This document shows, in pieces, positions 8,503 through 16,566 of a stretch of 20,019 nt of DNA. The notes below the pieces were generated by a model, which was given only the letters and a program-made list of their open reading frames with translations, searched no databases and was not told the DNA's origin. The stretch lies in the NCBI GenBank assembly GCA_964458255.1, contig CAYWHY010000033.1:1-20019 (forward strand), in the 5' to 3' direction. The first letter of the stretch is position 1; each line of letters begins with the position of its first letter. Origin of the DNA: Suilimivivens sp964458255. Its GTDB lineage: Bacteria; Bacillota; Clostridia; Lachnospirales; Lachnospiraceae. Both the position numbers and the translations under genes were made by a program.

Positions 8503-9703
8503 GATACCTCTCCTTTTTTCCTGTAACTGCCGCATTTAAGATACCGTTTTTTACAAAAATCTGCAGACTGTCACCCACTTTTACCTGTCCGATATCCTTT
8601 ATATTTTGTCCTTTTTCATCCGAAACATAGGAAAAACCCTGATTCAGTTTTTCAAGGGGCGACAATCCTTTTATTTTCTCTATATAAATATCCATCCTGT
8701 GACGTTTTACAAGAAGCTGTCCTTTTATAGACTCACAAAGTTTTTCCTCTTGTCTGAGCAACCATGTTCTCTTTTCACGAATTTTACCCATTGGAGAATT
8801 CATGCGGATTCTCGCCTCATATGCCTTAAGATGTGCTCTGTTCAATTCTATTTTATTTTTCACAAGACGTTTAAGCATAAGCTCGCTTTCTTTTAATTTC
8901 TGCAAAGTAAGCATGACATCATAAACGGCAAGTTCCGCAGCCGCAGAAGGAGTCGGTGCACGTAAATCAGCCACAAAATCAATAATGGTAGTATCTGTTT
9001 CGTGTCCCACAGCCGAAACAATCGGAACACTGCAGTCAAATACCGCCTGTGCTACACACTCTTCATTAAATGCCCATAAATCCTCAATGGACCCGCCACC
9101 TCGTCCTACAATCATAACATCTACTTGTGCCCGTTCCAGAGCACGGATACCGTTTACGATGCTTTGTGCTGCTCCCTCTCCCTGTACAAGTGCAGGATAA
9201 AGAATAATCTGCACATAAGGATTTCGTCTTGTTGCAATATTAATGATGTCCTGTACTGCTGCTCCGGTAGGTGCCGTTACCACACCAAGCCTGCTGCAAT
9301 AAGCAGGAATCGGCTTCTTATAGCAGACATCAAACATCCCCTGCTCTGCCAGTTCTTTTTTTAGTCTCTCAAATTTCTCATAGAGGGCACCTGCACCGTC
9401 TAAGGTGATTTCTTTGGCATACATCTGATACTTGCCGTCACGTTCATAAACATCTACTGTGCCGTGCACAATAATCTGCAACCCTTCCATAAGCCGAAAT
9501 GCAAGACCGGAACGATTCCCTGCAAACATCACGCAGGAAACCGTTCCTTTCATATCCTTCAATGTAAAATATATATGCCCTGAGGAATGATATTTGCAGT
9601 TACTTACTTCTCCTTTTACGAAAAGATCCTGCAACAAAAAATCCTGCGTGAACATATTCTTTATATATGAATTTATTTGGCCAACTGTATACACATTTTT
9701 CAT
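8495..9703 (-). CDS. xseA: Exodeoxyribonuclease VII large subunit
   Basis: The 402-residue product is XseA, the catalytic subunit of exonuclease VII. An OB-fold nucleic-acid-binding domain covers about residues 1-100 and a catalytic domain follows, with VTAPTGAAVQD (142-152), GRGGGSIEDLWAFNEE (200-215) and GHETDTTIIDFVADLRAPTP (233-252) intact; the last two hold the conserved acidic and histidine residues of the family. A helical region at about 265-370 probably binds XseB. The length is slightly shorter than E. coli XseA (456). The ATG at 9703 has AGGGG six bases upstream. It follows nusB by 14 bp. In B. subtilis folD sits at this junction; no folD is present here. Confidence 0.96.
   Translation of the reverse strand: MKNVYTVGQINSYIKNMFTQDFLLQDLFVKGEVSNCKYHSSGHIYFTLKDMKGTVSCVMFAGNRSGLAFRLMEGLQIIVHGTVDVYERDGKYQMYAKEITLDGAGALYEKFERLKKELAEQGMFDVCYKKPIPAYCSRLGVVTAPTGAAVQDIINIATRRNPYVQIILYPALVQGEGAAQSIVNGIRALERAQVDVMIVGRGGGSIEDLWAFNEECVAQAVFDCSVPIVSAVGHETDTTIIDFVADLRAPTPSAAAELAVYDVMLTLQKLKESELMLKRLVKNKIELNRAHLKAYEARIRMNSPMGKIREKRTWLLRQEEKLCESIKGQLLVKRHRMDIYIEKIKGLSPLEKLNQGFSYVSDEKGQNIKDIGQVKVGDSLQIFVKNGILNAAVTGKKERYHG
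8510..8515 (-). promoter_or_regulatory. Ribosome binding site deciding the xseB start
   Basis: AAGGAG on the minus strand lies seven bases before the ATG at 8502 and inside the last codons of xseA. It supports the shorter 71-residue XseB over a frame opening 11 codons earlier. Confidence 0.75.
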
Positions 9704-9717
9704 GTCATACCCCTGCC

Positions 9718-10116
9718 TTAAGCAAATTTTGCCAGCACTCCGTTAACAAAAGAGGCAGAAGAATCCTGTCCGAACTTTTTAGCCAGCTCTACAGCTTCAT
9801 TGATGGCTACTCCCGTAGGAATTGTATCATCAAACAATACTTCAAAAACAGCCAGCCGTAAAATAGTCAGATCAACCTTTCCCATTCGTCCGGTATTCCA
9901 CCCCTCAACCTTCTCATTTAAAGCTGTATCAATTTCATCCAGTTTCTCTACAATTTTGTTGAATTTATCAGTAATATAAGCCGTATCTGCCACATTAGCC
10001 CTATTTTCTTCTTCCTCAAAAAAGAAAGCTGTCTGCTCCGGCATTTCTTCCCTTTGATTAAATTCTATACGGAACAGCAATTTAAATATCTGCTCTCTTA
10101 ATTCTCTTCTGCTCAT
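9718..10116 (-). CDS. nusB: Transcription antitermination factor NusB
   Basis: The 132-residue all-helical product matches NusB, which with NusE (S10) binds boxA RNA and supports antitermination of rRNA transcription. The N-terminal MSRRELREQIFKLLFRIEF and the C-terminal segment around PTGVAINEAVELAKKFGQ, ending FVNGVLAKFA, are diagnostic. An acidic insertion at about residues 33-40 (FEEEEN) lies between the first helices. The ATG at 10116 has AGGA seven bases upstream. It is 27 bp after the asp23-family gene, the same pairing as yqhY-nusB in B. subtilis. Confidence 0.96.
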   Translation of the reverse strand: MSRRELREQIFKLLFRIEFNQREEMPEQTAFFFEEEENRANVADTAYITDKFNKIVEKLDEIDTALNEKVEGWNTGRMGKVDLTILRLAVFEVLFDDTIPTGVAINEAVELAKKFGQDSSASFVNGVLAKFA

Positions 10117-10143
10117 GCGTTTTTCCTGCTTTTCTTTTGTATG

Positions 10144-10524
10144 TTATTTTACCATTTCCACACCGGCAATACGTACATTTACATCTGTTGCATTAAGACC
10201 TGTCATATTTTCCACGGTTGATTTTACTTTTTGCTGAACCTTCTGGGAAATGGCAGGAATATTATATCCATACTGAAGTACCAGGGCAAGATCGATTTTT
10301 ACATTTTGTCCTGACACCTCTACCTTCACACCCTTAGAAAGCTTTTTTACTCCCATCTTACTCATCAGCTCGTTGGTAATATTGCCTGCCATGGAAACAA
10401 CCCCTTCTACCTCCGTTGCTGCCAGTCCCGCAATAATTGCAACTACATCATCCGCAATCTTAACAACTCCGATACCGTCATCTTCCTGTAATACATATGT
10501 GTTCTGTTCTGCTGTTTTTTCCAT
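10144..10524 (-). CDS. Asp23/Gls24 family protein (YqhY-like)
   Basis: The 126-residue product belongs to the Asp23/Gls24 family. The core IADDVVAIIAGLAATEVEGV (residues 23-42) and the C-terminal LQYGYNIPAISQKVQQKV with a following NVRIAGV are characteristic. No signal peptide or membrane segment is visible, so it is cytosolic or held at the membrane through a partner. Position before nusB identifies it as the YqhY counterpart; in B. subtilis YqhY has been linked to control of acetyl-CoA carboxylase activity and lies beside accBC, but here accBC is not adjacent. The ATG at 10524 has AAGGAAGG eight bases upstream. It is the first gene after a probable promoter at 10572-10600. The exact biochemical function is not known from the sequence. 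Confidence 0.9.
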   Translation of the reverse strand: MEKTAEQNTYVLQEDDGIGVVKIADDVVAIIAGLAATEVEGVVSMAGNITNELMSKMGVKKLSKGVKVEVSGQNVKIDLALVLQYGYNIPAISQKVQQKVKSTVENMTGLNATDVNVRIAGVEMVK

Positions 10525-10571
10525 GATAATTACCTTCCTTTTGTTTCTTCCGTTTATGAATTCACATGTTA

Positions 10572-10600
10572 ATCATATCAAAAAATTTCAAAAACTACAA
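10572..10600 (-). promoter_or_regulatory. Probable vegetative (sigma-A) promoter for the asp23-nusB-xseAB-dxs cluster
   Basis: On the minus strand TTGTAG (10600-10595) is followed after 17 bp by TATGAT (10577-10572), and the -10 is extended by TG one base upstream (TGATATGAT). The -10 matches five of six bases; the -35 matches only TTG, which an extended -10 tolerates. The start would lie near 10565, leaving about 40 bases of leader with a good ribosome binding site. The -35 overlaps the stop codon of the upstream lipoprotein gene. The palindrome TGAATTCA (10557-10564) lies right at the predicted start. Confidence 0.55.
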
Positions 10601-11788
10601 CCAAAAGCTTATACTAAGCTGCTCTTTATTATCCGCATAAGATACAGTCCCTTCCCTGCTGTTTAAATACTCGAAAATTTCCTGTTCCTTAATAAGATAC
10701 GTTATCATTTCCTGATAAACTTCCGGTGTGGCACACTTTAATGTCACATAAGGTGTTTTTTTTTCATATGCATTATCAAAAATCCTCTCAAGTTTATCTT
10801 TGTCCATTCCGGTAAAATACAAACCTTCCCGCACATAATAGTTATCCTTTGTATCATCGCAAACCGGAATCACATCTTTATCATCCAGAGTATGAGTCCG
10901 TTCCAATTGTGCGGTAGTCACACACAGATAATCATAATTAATTGGCGGAATACTGCTTAAAACAGTCTCTTTGCTTTCTCCCACCATCTGATAAGAAGCA
11001 TCTCCCCATGTTGTATCAACAAAATAATAGCCACCATCCAGACTGACCAGATTCCATGCATGTCCTTCACCTTCTAAGACACTTCCCATTACAAGCGTAC
11101 TCTCTACATCCGCCTTTCCAAGAAGGTACTGTGTTGCTTTTGCATACCCCTGGCAGACACTTCTCTTGTGAACAAATACAGAGCATATATTCTGATTATC
11201 AGGCGCATCTGCATCATACTGCGTTTGTTCGATAATATACTCATATATATATTTGACCTTTTCATAATCATCCATATGGGGAGAAATACCTGACAGGCAT
11301 ATCTTTGTATATGCATCTATCTGTGTTTGGTATTCATGAATCTTCTCTTCATCCATAAGGTAAGTCCCTGAAAATGTGATTTGCTTCACATCCTCCCCAA
11401 TAGTATATCTGGTATAAGTATATCCGTCTACATAAAAGATCTCCGGATGATCATTTAGAACATATTGGAATACCTTTTCTATCTTATCGGTTTTAAGACA
11501 GGATAACGCCATCTCTTCACCACGTTTTTCAAGAATATCCAGGATTTCCACATAAAGCGTCTGTTCTTCACTACTCAGCTTTTCGTAATAAAACTGTCCT
11601 GTTTGCTCCTTTTTCAGATTTTCAGCTTTTTCCGGCGGCAAATGAACGAAGGGAGGTAATGCTTCCTGATTTTTTTCCTTCGTCTCTGTTTCCGTTACCT
11701 GCGAAAGATTTTTTTCCTCTGAAGTAAAATTACAGCCTGCAACACAGATACACAATAACCAAATAAGAACAAGCCATTTCTTTTTCAT
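10595..11788 (-). CDS. Lipoprotein with transglutaminase-like (Cys-His-Asp) domain
   Basis: The 397-residue product begins with a type II signal peptide (basic MKKK, a hydrophobic stretch, and a lipobox CVAGC with lipidated Cys19), so it should be anchored on the outer face of the membrane. A Ser/Thr/Glu/Lys-rich linker follows (about 20-65). A transglutaminase-like domain at about 165-265 carries the expected Cys212 (SVCQGYA), His243 (GHAWN) and Asp258 (FVDTTWGD). The C-terminal 130 residues contain no domain I recognise. Members of this superfamily act as peptidases, crosslinkers or peptidoglycan-associated enzymes; the substrate here is unknown. The ATG directly follows the prfC stop (TAGATG) with only a poor ribosome binding site, which suggests coupling to prfC. 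It is not part of the conserved B. subtilis order and was probably inserted into this locus. Confidence 0.85.
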   Translation of the reverse strand: MKKKWLVLIWLLCICVAGCNFTSEEKNLSQVTETETKEKNQEALPPFVHLPPEKAENLKKEQTGQFYYEKLSSEEQTLYVEILDILEKRGEEMALSCLKTDKIEKVFQYVLNDHPEIFYVDGYTYTRYTIGEDVKQITFSGTYLMDEEKIHEYQTQIDAYTKICLSGISPHMDDYEKVKYIYEYIIEQTQYDADAPDNQNICSVFVHKRSVCQGYAKATQYLLGKADVESTLVMGSVLEGEGHAWNLVSLDGGYYFVDTTWGDASYQMVGESKETVLSSIPPINYDYLCVTTAQLERTHTLDDKDVIPVCDDTKDNYYVREGLYFTGMDKDKLERIFDNAYEKKTPYVTLKCATPEVYQEMITYLIKEQEIFEYLNSREGTVSYADNKEQLSISFWL

Positions 11789-13384
11789 CTAATCACGTCC
11801 AAATTCCGAAAGCACCAAACCTTCGTTTCTATCTAAGGTCATTCCAACACTCCATGCATTAACAAACAGTAGCAGCGGATTTCCCTTCAAATCTTTAATT
11901 TTCTTCATATCAGAAGTACCAACAATCTTATTCAAATCAACTTCTTCCTTATTTTCTATCCAGCGGATATGCTCATAAGGAAGCGGTTCCAACCTGATTT
12001 CCACGTTATACTCATTTTCCAGTCGGTATTTCAAAACATCAAACTGCAACACACCTACCACACCTACAATAATCTCTTCCATACCGGTATTAAATTCCTG
12101 AAAAATCTGAATAGCACCTTCCTGGGCAATCTGTGTAATTCCCTTTACAAATTGCTTTCTCTTCATGGTATCCATCTGCCTTACCCTTGCGAAATGTTCC
12201 GGTGCAAAAGTAGGAATTCCTTCATACTTAAACTGCTCCTTAGGCATACACAAAGTATCTCCGATAGAAAATACACCCGGATCGAATACCCCGATAATAT
12301 CTCCGGCATAAGCTTCCTCAAGAATCTTACGTTCACTTGCCATAATCTGCTGTGGCTGTGAAAGACGCATTACTTTTCCGCCCTGAACATGTTTTACTTC
12401 CATGCTGGCCTCATATTTGCCGGAACAGATTCGCATAAATGCAATTCTGTCTCTATGTGACTTATTCATATTTGCCTGTATTTTAAATACAAAGGCAGAA
12501 AAATCTTTTTCCACGGGAGAAATCAAACCTGCATCTGATTTTCTCGGAAGAGGTGTGGTTGTCATCTTCAGAAAATGCTGCAGGAAAAATTCCACACCAA
12601 AGTTAGTTAATGCCGAGCCGAAAAATACAGGTGATAAGTCTCCTGATTGTACCGGCTGTAAATCAAACCCGGCGCCGGCACCGTCCAAAAGCTCAATTTC
12701 ATCCGTAAGAGTTAGAAGTGCCTCTTCTCCGATTGCTTCCTTAAGAGCTGACTCATCACTGATTGGAATTACCCTGGTTTCTCCTTCTTTTGTTCCTTTT
12801 TCCGTATCGGAAAAGGTTATGACACATTTTTCATTCCTGTCATACACTCCCTTAAAACCTTTACCGGAACCAATCGGCCAGTTTACGGGACAGGTTGCTA
12901 TTCCAAGTTCCTTTTCAATTTCATCCAAAAGTTCAAAAGTATCATTGGCATCTCTGTCCATTTTGTTAATAAAAGTAAAAATAGGTATTTTACGCATAAC
13001 ACAGACCTTAAAAAGCTTTCTTGTCTGTGCCTCTACACCTTTGGATGCATCAATTACCATCACGGCAGAATCCGCTGCCATAAGTGTTCTGTAAGTATCC
13101 TCCGAGAAGTCCTGATGTCCCGGTGTGTCCAATATATTAATACAAAATCCGTCATATTCAAACTGCAGCACGGATGATGTAACGGAAATACCTCTCTCTT
13201 TTTCTATTTCCATCCAGTCAGAAACCGCATGTCTGGCTGTTGCTTTTCCTTTTACACTTCCTGCCAGATTAATGGCCCCTCCGTATAACAGGAATTTTTC
13301 CGTCAGGGTAGTCTTTCCTGCATCCGGATGAGATATAATTGCGAAGGTCCTTCTTCTGTTTATTTCTTTTTCCAAGCTTCCCAC
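11789..13384 (-). CDS. prfC: Peptide chain release factor 3 (RF3 GTPase)
   Basis: With the chosen start the product has 531 residues, close to E. coli RF3 (529). RF3 is a translational GTPase that removes RF1 or RF2 from the ribosome after peptide release. The G domain shows HPDAGKT (19-25), the switch region KERGISVTSS, DTPGH (86-90) and NKMD (140-143), followed by EF-Tu-like domain 2 and the RF3 C-terminal domain with the GVVGVLQFDVLKYRLENEY segment, which separates RF3 from EF-G and TetM. The frame opens at a TTG at 13399, but GTG at 13384 is preferred because GGAGGG lies seven bases before it, and the TTG has no comparable site. It follows deoB by 33 bp. Confidence 0.95.
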   Translation of the reverse strand: MGSLEKEINRRRTFAIISHPDAGKTTLTEKFLLYGGAINLAGSVKGKATARHAVSDWMEIEKERGISVTSSVLQFEYDGFCINILDTPGHQDFSEDTYRTLMAADSAVMVIDASKGVEAQTRKLFKVCVMRKIPIFTFINKMDRDANDTFELLDEIEKELGIATCPVNWPIGSGKGFKGVYDRNEKCVITFSDTEKGTKEGETRVIPISDESALKEAIGEEALLTLTDEIELLDGAGAGFDLQPVQSGDLSPVFFGSALTNFGVEFFLQHFLKMTTTPLPRKSDAGLISPVEKDFSAFVFKIQANMNKSHRDRIAFMRICSGKYEASMEVKHVQGGKVMRLSQPQQIMASERKILEEAYAGDIIGVFDPGVFSIGDTLCMPKEQFKYEGIPTFAPEHFARVRQMDTMKRKQFVKGITQIAQEGAIQIFQEFNTGMEEIIVGVVGVLQFDVLKYRLENEYNVEIRLEPLPYEHIRWIENKEEVDLNKIVGTSDMKKIKDLKGNPLLLFVNAWSVGMTLDRNEGLVLSEFGRD

Positions 13385-13391
13385 GTATTTT

Positions 13392-13397
13392 CCCTCC
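13392..13397 (-). promoter_or_regulatory. Ribosome binding site deciding the prfC start
   Basis: GGAGGG on the minus strand ends seven bases before the GTG at 13384. It overlaps the alternative TTG start at 13399-13397, which makes that earlier start unlikely. Confidence 0.7.
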
Positions 13398-13417
13398 AAG
13401 CTTCTATTTACGTATTT

Positions 13418-14569
13418 TTACAACATAGATGTTCCTGAAATCTCTCCGGACACACCTAAATATTTTAACACAGTTGCCCCAATATCTGCAAAGGTTTCTC
13501 TTGTCCCAAGATTCTCAGGCTTAATTTCCTTTCCATACATCAAAAACGGCGTATATTCTCTGGAATGATCCGTCGAAGTGATATATCCCGGATCACAACC
13601 GTGATCTGCCGTAATCATAAGCACATCATCCTCTTTCATTAACGCCATAATTTCCGGCAGTCTTTGATCAAAGTCTGTAAGTGCCTTGGCATATCCGTCC
13701 ACATCATTTCTGTGTCCATAGAGCATATCATAGTCCACTAAATTAACAAAACATAAACCTTCAAAATCCTGTTTCAGGTAAGACAACGTCTTTTCAATTC
13801 CATCCCGGTTACCGGTGGTATATACATAAGAAGTAAGTCCTCTTCCTGCAAAAATATCTCTGATTTTACCTACACCAATCACTTCTTTTCCCGCATTTTT
13901 CAGTGCATCAAGCATAGTGGGGGCAGGTGGCAGAATGGAATAATCATGCCTTCTTGCGGTTCTTGTGAAATTTCCGGCTTTTCCGATAAAAGGTCTTGCG
14001 ATAACTCTTCCCACACCATGCTTTCCTGTCAAAAGCTTTCTTGCCATTTCACAATACTCATATAAGGTTTCTACCGGTACCACATCCTCATGAGCTGCAA
14101 TCTGAAATACACTGTCTGCAGAAGTATATACAATCAGATTACCTGTTTTCACATGTTCTTCTCCATATTCTTTAATAACCTCCGTGCCTGAAAAAGGTGC
14201 ATTACAAAGAACACCTCTTCCTGTCATCTCACAAAACGGGTCAAGAATCTCCTTCGGAAATCCTTTCGGATACACAGGCAACGGATCCTTCGAAATAATT
14301 CCTGCAATTTCCCAATGTCCTATGGTAGTATCTTTTCCCATAGAACTTTCCGTCATTCTGGCATGAAGTGCCAAGGGAGCTTTTACCGATTCTTTATAAT
14401 CTATTCCATCAATATGAAACAAACCCAGCTTTTCCATATTAGGCATATGGAAATAAGAGCTCATCGAGGCCGAACGCAGTGTATTGCAACCCGCATCACC
14501 AAACTTATCAGCATCCTCCATGGCTCCAATTCCCACACTGTCAAGCACAATCAAAAATACTCTTTTCAT
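13418..14569 (-). CDS. deoB: Phosphopentomutase
   Basis: The 383-residue product is DeoB, the Mn-dependent alkaline-phosphatase-superfamily mutase that interconverts ribose or deoxyribose 1-phosphate and 5-phosphate in nucleoside salvage. Metal and catalytic residues are in place: Asp10 (VLDSVGIG), the phosphorylated Thr81 in GKDTTIGHWE, Asp280 and His285 in DYDMLYGHRND, Asp321 and His322 in ADHGCDP, and His334 in TDHSREYTP. Length is normal. The ATG at 14569 has AAAGGA about eight bases upstream. It starts 51 bp after the spoIIIAH stop with no terminator between. A vegetative promoter for deoB would be expected in or just before this gap, but I see no strong one (TGGTATTCT at about 14610 is weak). 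Usual deo partners (deoC, pdp, nucleoside phosphorylases) are not adjacent. Confidence 0.97.
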   Translation of the reverse strand: MKRVFLIVLDSVGIGAMEDADKFGDAGCNTLRSASMSSYFHMPNMEKLGLFHIDGIDYKESVKAPLALHARMTESSMGKDTTIGHWEIAGIISKDPLPVYPKGFPKEILDPFCEMTGRGVLCNAPFSGTEVIKEYGEEHVKTGNLIVYTSADSVFQIAAHEDVVPVETLYEYCEMARKLLTGKHGVGRVIARPFIGKAGNFTRTARRHDYSILPPAPTMLDALKNAGKEVIGVGKIRDIFAGRGLTSYVYTTGNRDGIEKTLSYLKQDFEGLCFVNLVDYDMLYGHRNDVDGYAKALTDFDQRLPEIMALMKEDDVLMITADHGCDPGYITSTDHSREYTPFLMYGKEIKPENLGTRETFADIGATVLKYLGVSGEISGTSML

Positions 14570-14620
14570 TCCGGTGTTCCTTTCTGTCTGTTATTGTCTC
14601 TCGTAATAGAATACCACATT

Positions 14621-15349
14621 TTACTGTTCCGTAATAGTGCTGATTACAATATTTTCCGGTGCAACTCCCGTTTTTCTGATTACAATATCTTCAATCCGGG
14701 CACGCTGTGCCTGCGTAAGTTCCTGTGCATTCACCACCACATCTACCATACCGTCCGTAATGCTGACTACCACATCCTCAAAGCCTTTTGCTTCAAGTAA
14801 AATTTCCGCTGCTGTCTCCTTCTCCGCAACATCCGTAATTTCAATCATATTATCGATAGCTTCCTGTTTCTGTTCTTCACTGATATTTACATTATTAATA
14901 ATTTCGAGCAACGTTTCTTTATTTTTAGCTCTGGTCTGTTCCTTCATAAGCTTCGCACCGGATAAAGTATCCAGACTGGTTGAGGAAGTAAAAACTGCTT
15001 CACCCGGTGTTTCCGTTTCATCAAATCCTTCCATTGTCTCACTTACCACTTCTTCCATTGTCTCATCCAAATAATTCTCCTGTTCTGTAATCACTTCCGT
15101 ATCAAGACTTTCTATATCACCGCTTTCCGCTAACTCCATGTCTTCATCGGATATTTCAAATAAAGCCGCCACATCAGTATCTTCTGTATAAGCTTCTTCC
15201 TGTATATCACTTACAGCCCCTGTTGTTCCTGTTGTCATGATTTCTTCCTCTGTAATCTGTCCACCCGCAAAATTCAGGTAACCTGCCACTGCAATCATAA
15301 TCGCCAGTGCCGTAATCATAATTTGATTCTTTTTCACCATATTTTTCAA
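14621..15349 (-). CDS. spoIIIAH: Stage III sporulation protein AH (SpoIIQ partner)
   Basis: The 242-residue product is SpoIIIAH, the mother-cell membrane protein whose extracellular domain binds forespore SpoIIQ across the septum. One membrane segment spans about residues 10-29. Residues 33-117 form an extreme acidic linker (31 Asp/Glu in 85 residues), and there is no Lys, Arg or His from residue 8 to 132. The C-terminal ring-building (YscJ/FliF-like) domain runs from about 135 to 240 and ends with a conserved pattern ELTQAQRARIEDIVIRKTG. It is somewhat longer than the B. subtilis protein (218), the extra length being in the linker. The start is TTG at 15349 with AAAGGAG eight bases upstream; the next ATG, three codons on, is too far. 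Last gene of the spoIIIA operon, 16 bp after spoIIIAG. Confidence 0.93.
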   Translation of the reverse strand: MKNMVKKNQIMITALAIMIAVAGYLNFAGGQITEEEIMTTGTTGAVSDIQEEAYTEDTDVAALFEISDEDMELAESGDIESLDTEVITEQENYLDETMEEVVSETMEGFDETETPGEAVFTSSTSLDTLSGAKLMKEQTRAKNKETLLEIINNVNISEEQKQEAIDNMIEITDVAEKETAAEILLEAKGFEDVVVSITDGMVDVVVNAQELTQAQRARIEDIVIRKTGVAPENIVISTITEQ

Positions 15350-15365
15350 TTCCGCATCTCCTTTA

Positions 15366-16007
15366 TTATTGGGAACTCATTTTGATTATTTTAATTTTAT
15401 GTGCCTCTATTCCGAATAATGCCTGAATTGCTTCTGTAATATTTTTATTTATGGTCTGGTTGTCTCCTCCCTGCACGGAAACTACCACTCCGGCAATCTC
15501 CGGACAGATAACCTGCTTTACATAAGGGTAAGATACCTCTTTTTCCTTCACATATACGGTTGTTCCCGTCTTTTCATTTCCACTTGTATTGTGACTTCCG
15601 CCATCGGCATTTACCTGTGTAGAAGCATCCACACCGGTAGTCACATCCTTTTCTACCACACTTTCCCCTGATGCCTTAAGCGTAACCATAACCTTTACTT
15701 TTCCGGCTCCTTCCATGGTAGAAAGGACCTCCTCCAGCGTATCCTCAATAAATGATGCGTATGCAAGCCACTCCTGTCCCTCATAAGTCTTTTGTGAATT
15801 TTGCGTTTTCCCTGTTTCATTTTCCATTGTACCGCTTACCCGGTCCGATATACCGGACTGTTCCTGTTTGCTCCCCGTTTTATCGTCTGAAACCGGCCAG
15901 ACTATTATCAAGAGAAGCAGCCCTATCAGAAACATAACCACAAAATTTTCTTTTTTTAATTCCTTTATACGTAATCCCCTTTTTGTATCCTCTTGTTTTT
16001 CCTCCAC
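15366..16007 (-). CDS. spoIIIAG: Stage III sporulation protein AG
   Basis: The 213-residue product matches SpoIIIAG, a bitopic mother-cell membrane protein; the B. subtilis protein forms a large ring thought to be the channel body between mother cell and forespore. A basic cytosolic tail (about 1-21) precedes one membrane segment (about 22-40), followed by a polar Ser/Gln/Thr-rich linker and a ring-building domain (about 85-213) with YASFIEDTLEEVLSTMEGAG at its start. A glycine/asparagine/threonine-rich insertion at about 125-150 corresponds to the beta-rich insertion of the family. The start is GTG at 16007 with AAGGAGG six bases upstream. Spacing is 29 bp after spoIIIAF and 16 bp before spoIIIAH. 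Confidence 0.93.
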   Translation of the reverse strand: MEEKQEDTKRGLRIKELKKENFVVMFLIGLLLLIIVWPVSDDKTGSKQEQSGISDRVSGTMENETGKTQNSQKTYEGQEWLAYASFIEDTLEEVLSTMEGAGKVKVMVTLKASGESVVEKDVTTGVDASTQVNADGGSHNTSGNEKTGTTVYVKEKEVSYPYVKQVICPEIAGVVVSVQGGDNQTINKNITEAIQALFGIEAHKIKIIKMSSQ

Positions 16008-16036
16008 AATCTGCCTCCTTCTTCCATACCTTTTCT

Positions 16037-16528
16037 TTAATTCCCAATCATCTGTACTTTCACGTTTTCACTCTGTAATATATTGGCATAATACACCTCC
16101 AATTCTTTTTCACTCAGCTGTCCCTTTTCCATAACCCCCATCTGTCTTGTAACATATAAAAGTATTTCATGGTCATCTCCCTCCTGCATAACCTTTACCT
16201 GCTCCACGTCATACCCTTCTGCCGGATTTTGATTTAACTTATTTTCTATTTCTTTTCCGATTTCAATATAAATTTCCCCATACATACTACTTTCCACACA
16301 CTCTTCTCCTGTATTCTCTAATTCTCTTAAAAGTGCTTCCCCCTGTAAAATAATTTCTTCTATTCCATTCTCTGACAATAAGGAAAATACCGGTGATATC
16401 ATCTTTGCTATCATCATAATTCCTATCAATATCTTCACATATTTTACATAGGTATCACCCGGCACAAAATAAAGAATGGCTTGTGCAATTACAATAAAAA
16501 TTCCAATTTCTTTAATAACTGAAAGCAA
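16037..16528 (-). CDS. spoIIIAF: Stage III sporulation protein AF
   Basis: The 163-residue product matches SpoIIIAF. Two close membrane segments (about 6-22 and 29-50, with GDTYVKYVKILIGIMMIAKMISPV as the family signature region) are followed by a soluble domain of about 110 residues that in B. subtilis has a ring-building-like fold. It belongs to the mother-cell SpoIIIA complex. The start is TTG at 16528 with a GGGGG-rich site seven bases upstream and no competing ATG. It lies 38 bp after spoIIIAE. The sequence of this component is poorly conserved in general, so operon position adds to the call. Confidence 0.9.
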   Translation of the reverse strand: MLSVIKEIGIFIVIAQAILYFVPGDTYVKYVKILIGIMMIAKMISPVFSLLSENGIEEIILQGEALLRELENTGEECVESSMYGEIYIEIGKEIENKLNQNPAEGYDVEQVKVMQEGDDHEILLYVTRQMGVMEKGQLSEKELEVYYANILQSENVKVQMIGN

Positions 16529-16566
16529 TTACTTTCCCCCTTTTTATAAGGCTGTTCCTGCCGTTT

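Noticed and set aside
10557..10564. Palindrome TGAATTCA as an ARG box for ArgR
   Set aside because: ARG boxes have two half-sites spread over about 18 bp; here the halves are merged into 8 bp. It is not a good match, and the downstream genes are not arginine genes.
12402..13094. Open frame of 230 codons on the plus strand, opposite prfC
   Set aside because: It lies wholly antisense to the conserved GTPase domain of RF3, has no ribosome binding site and a low-complexity composition. It is a shadow of the real gene.
14637..15074. Open frame of 145 codons on the plus strand, opposite spoIIIAH
   Set aside because: Its Ser/Ile/Thr-rich product is the mirror of the Glu/Asp-rich SpoIIIAH coding sequence. 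There is no start signal.
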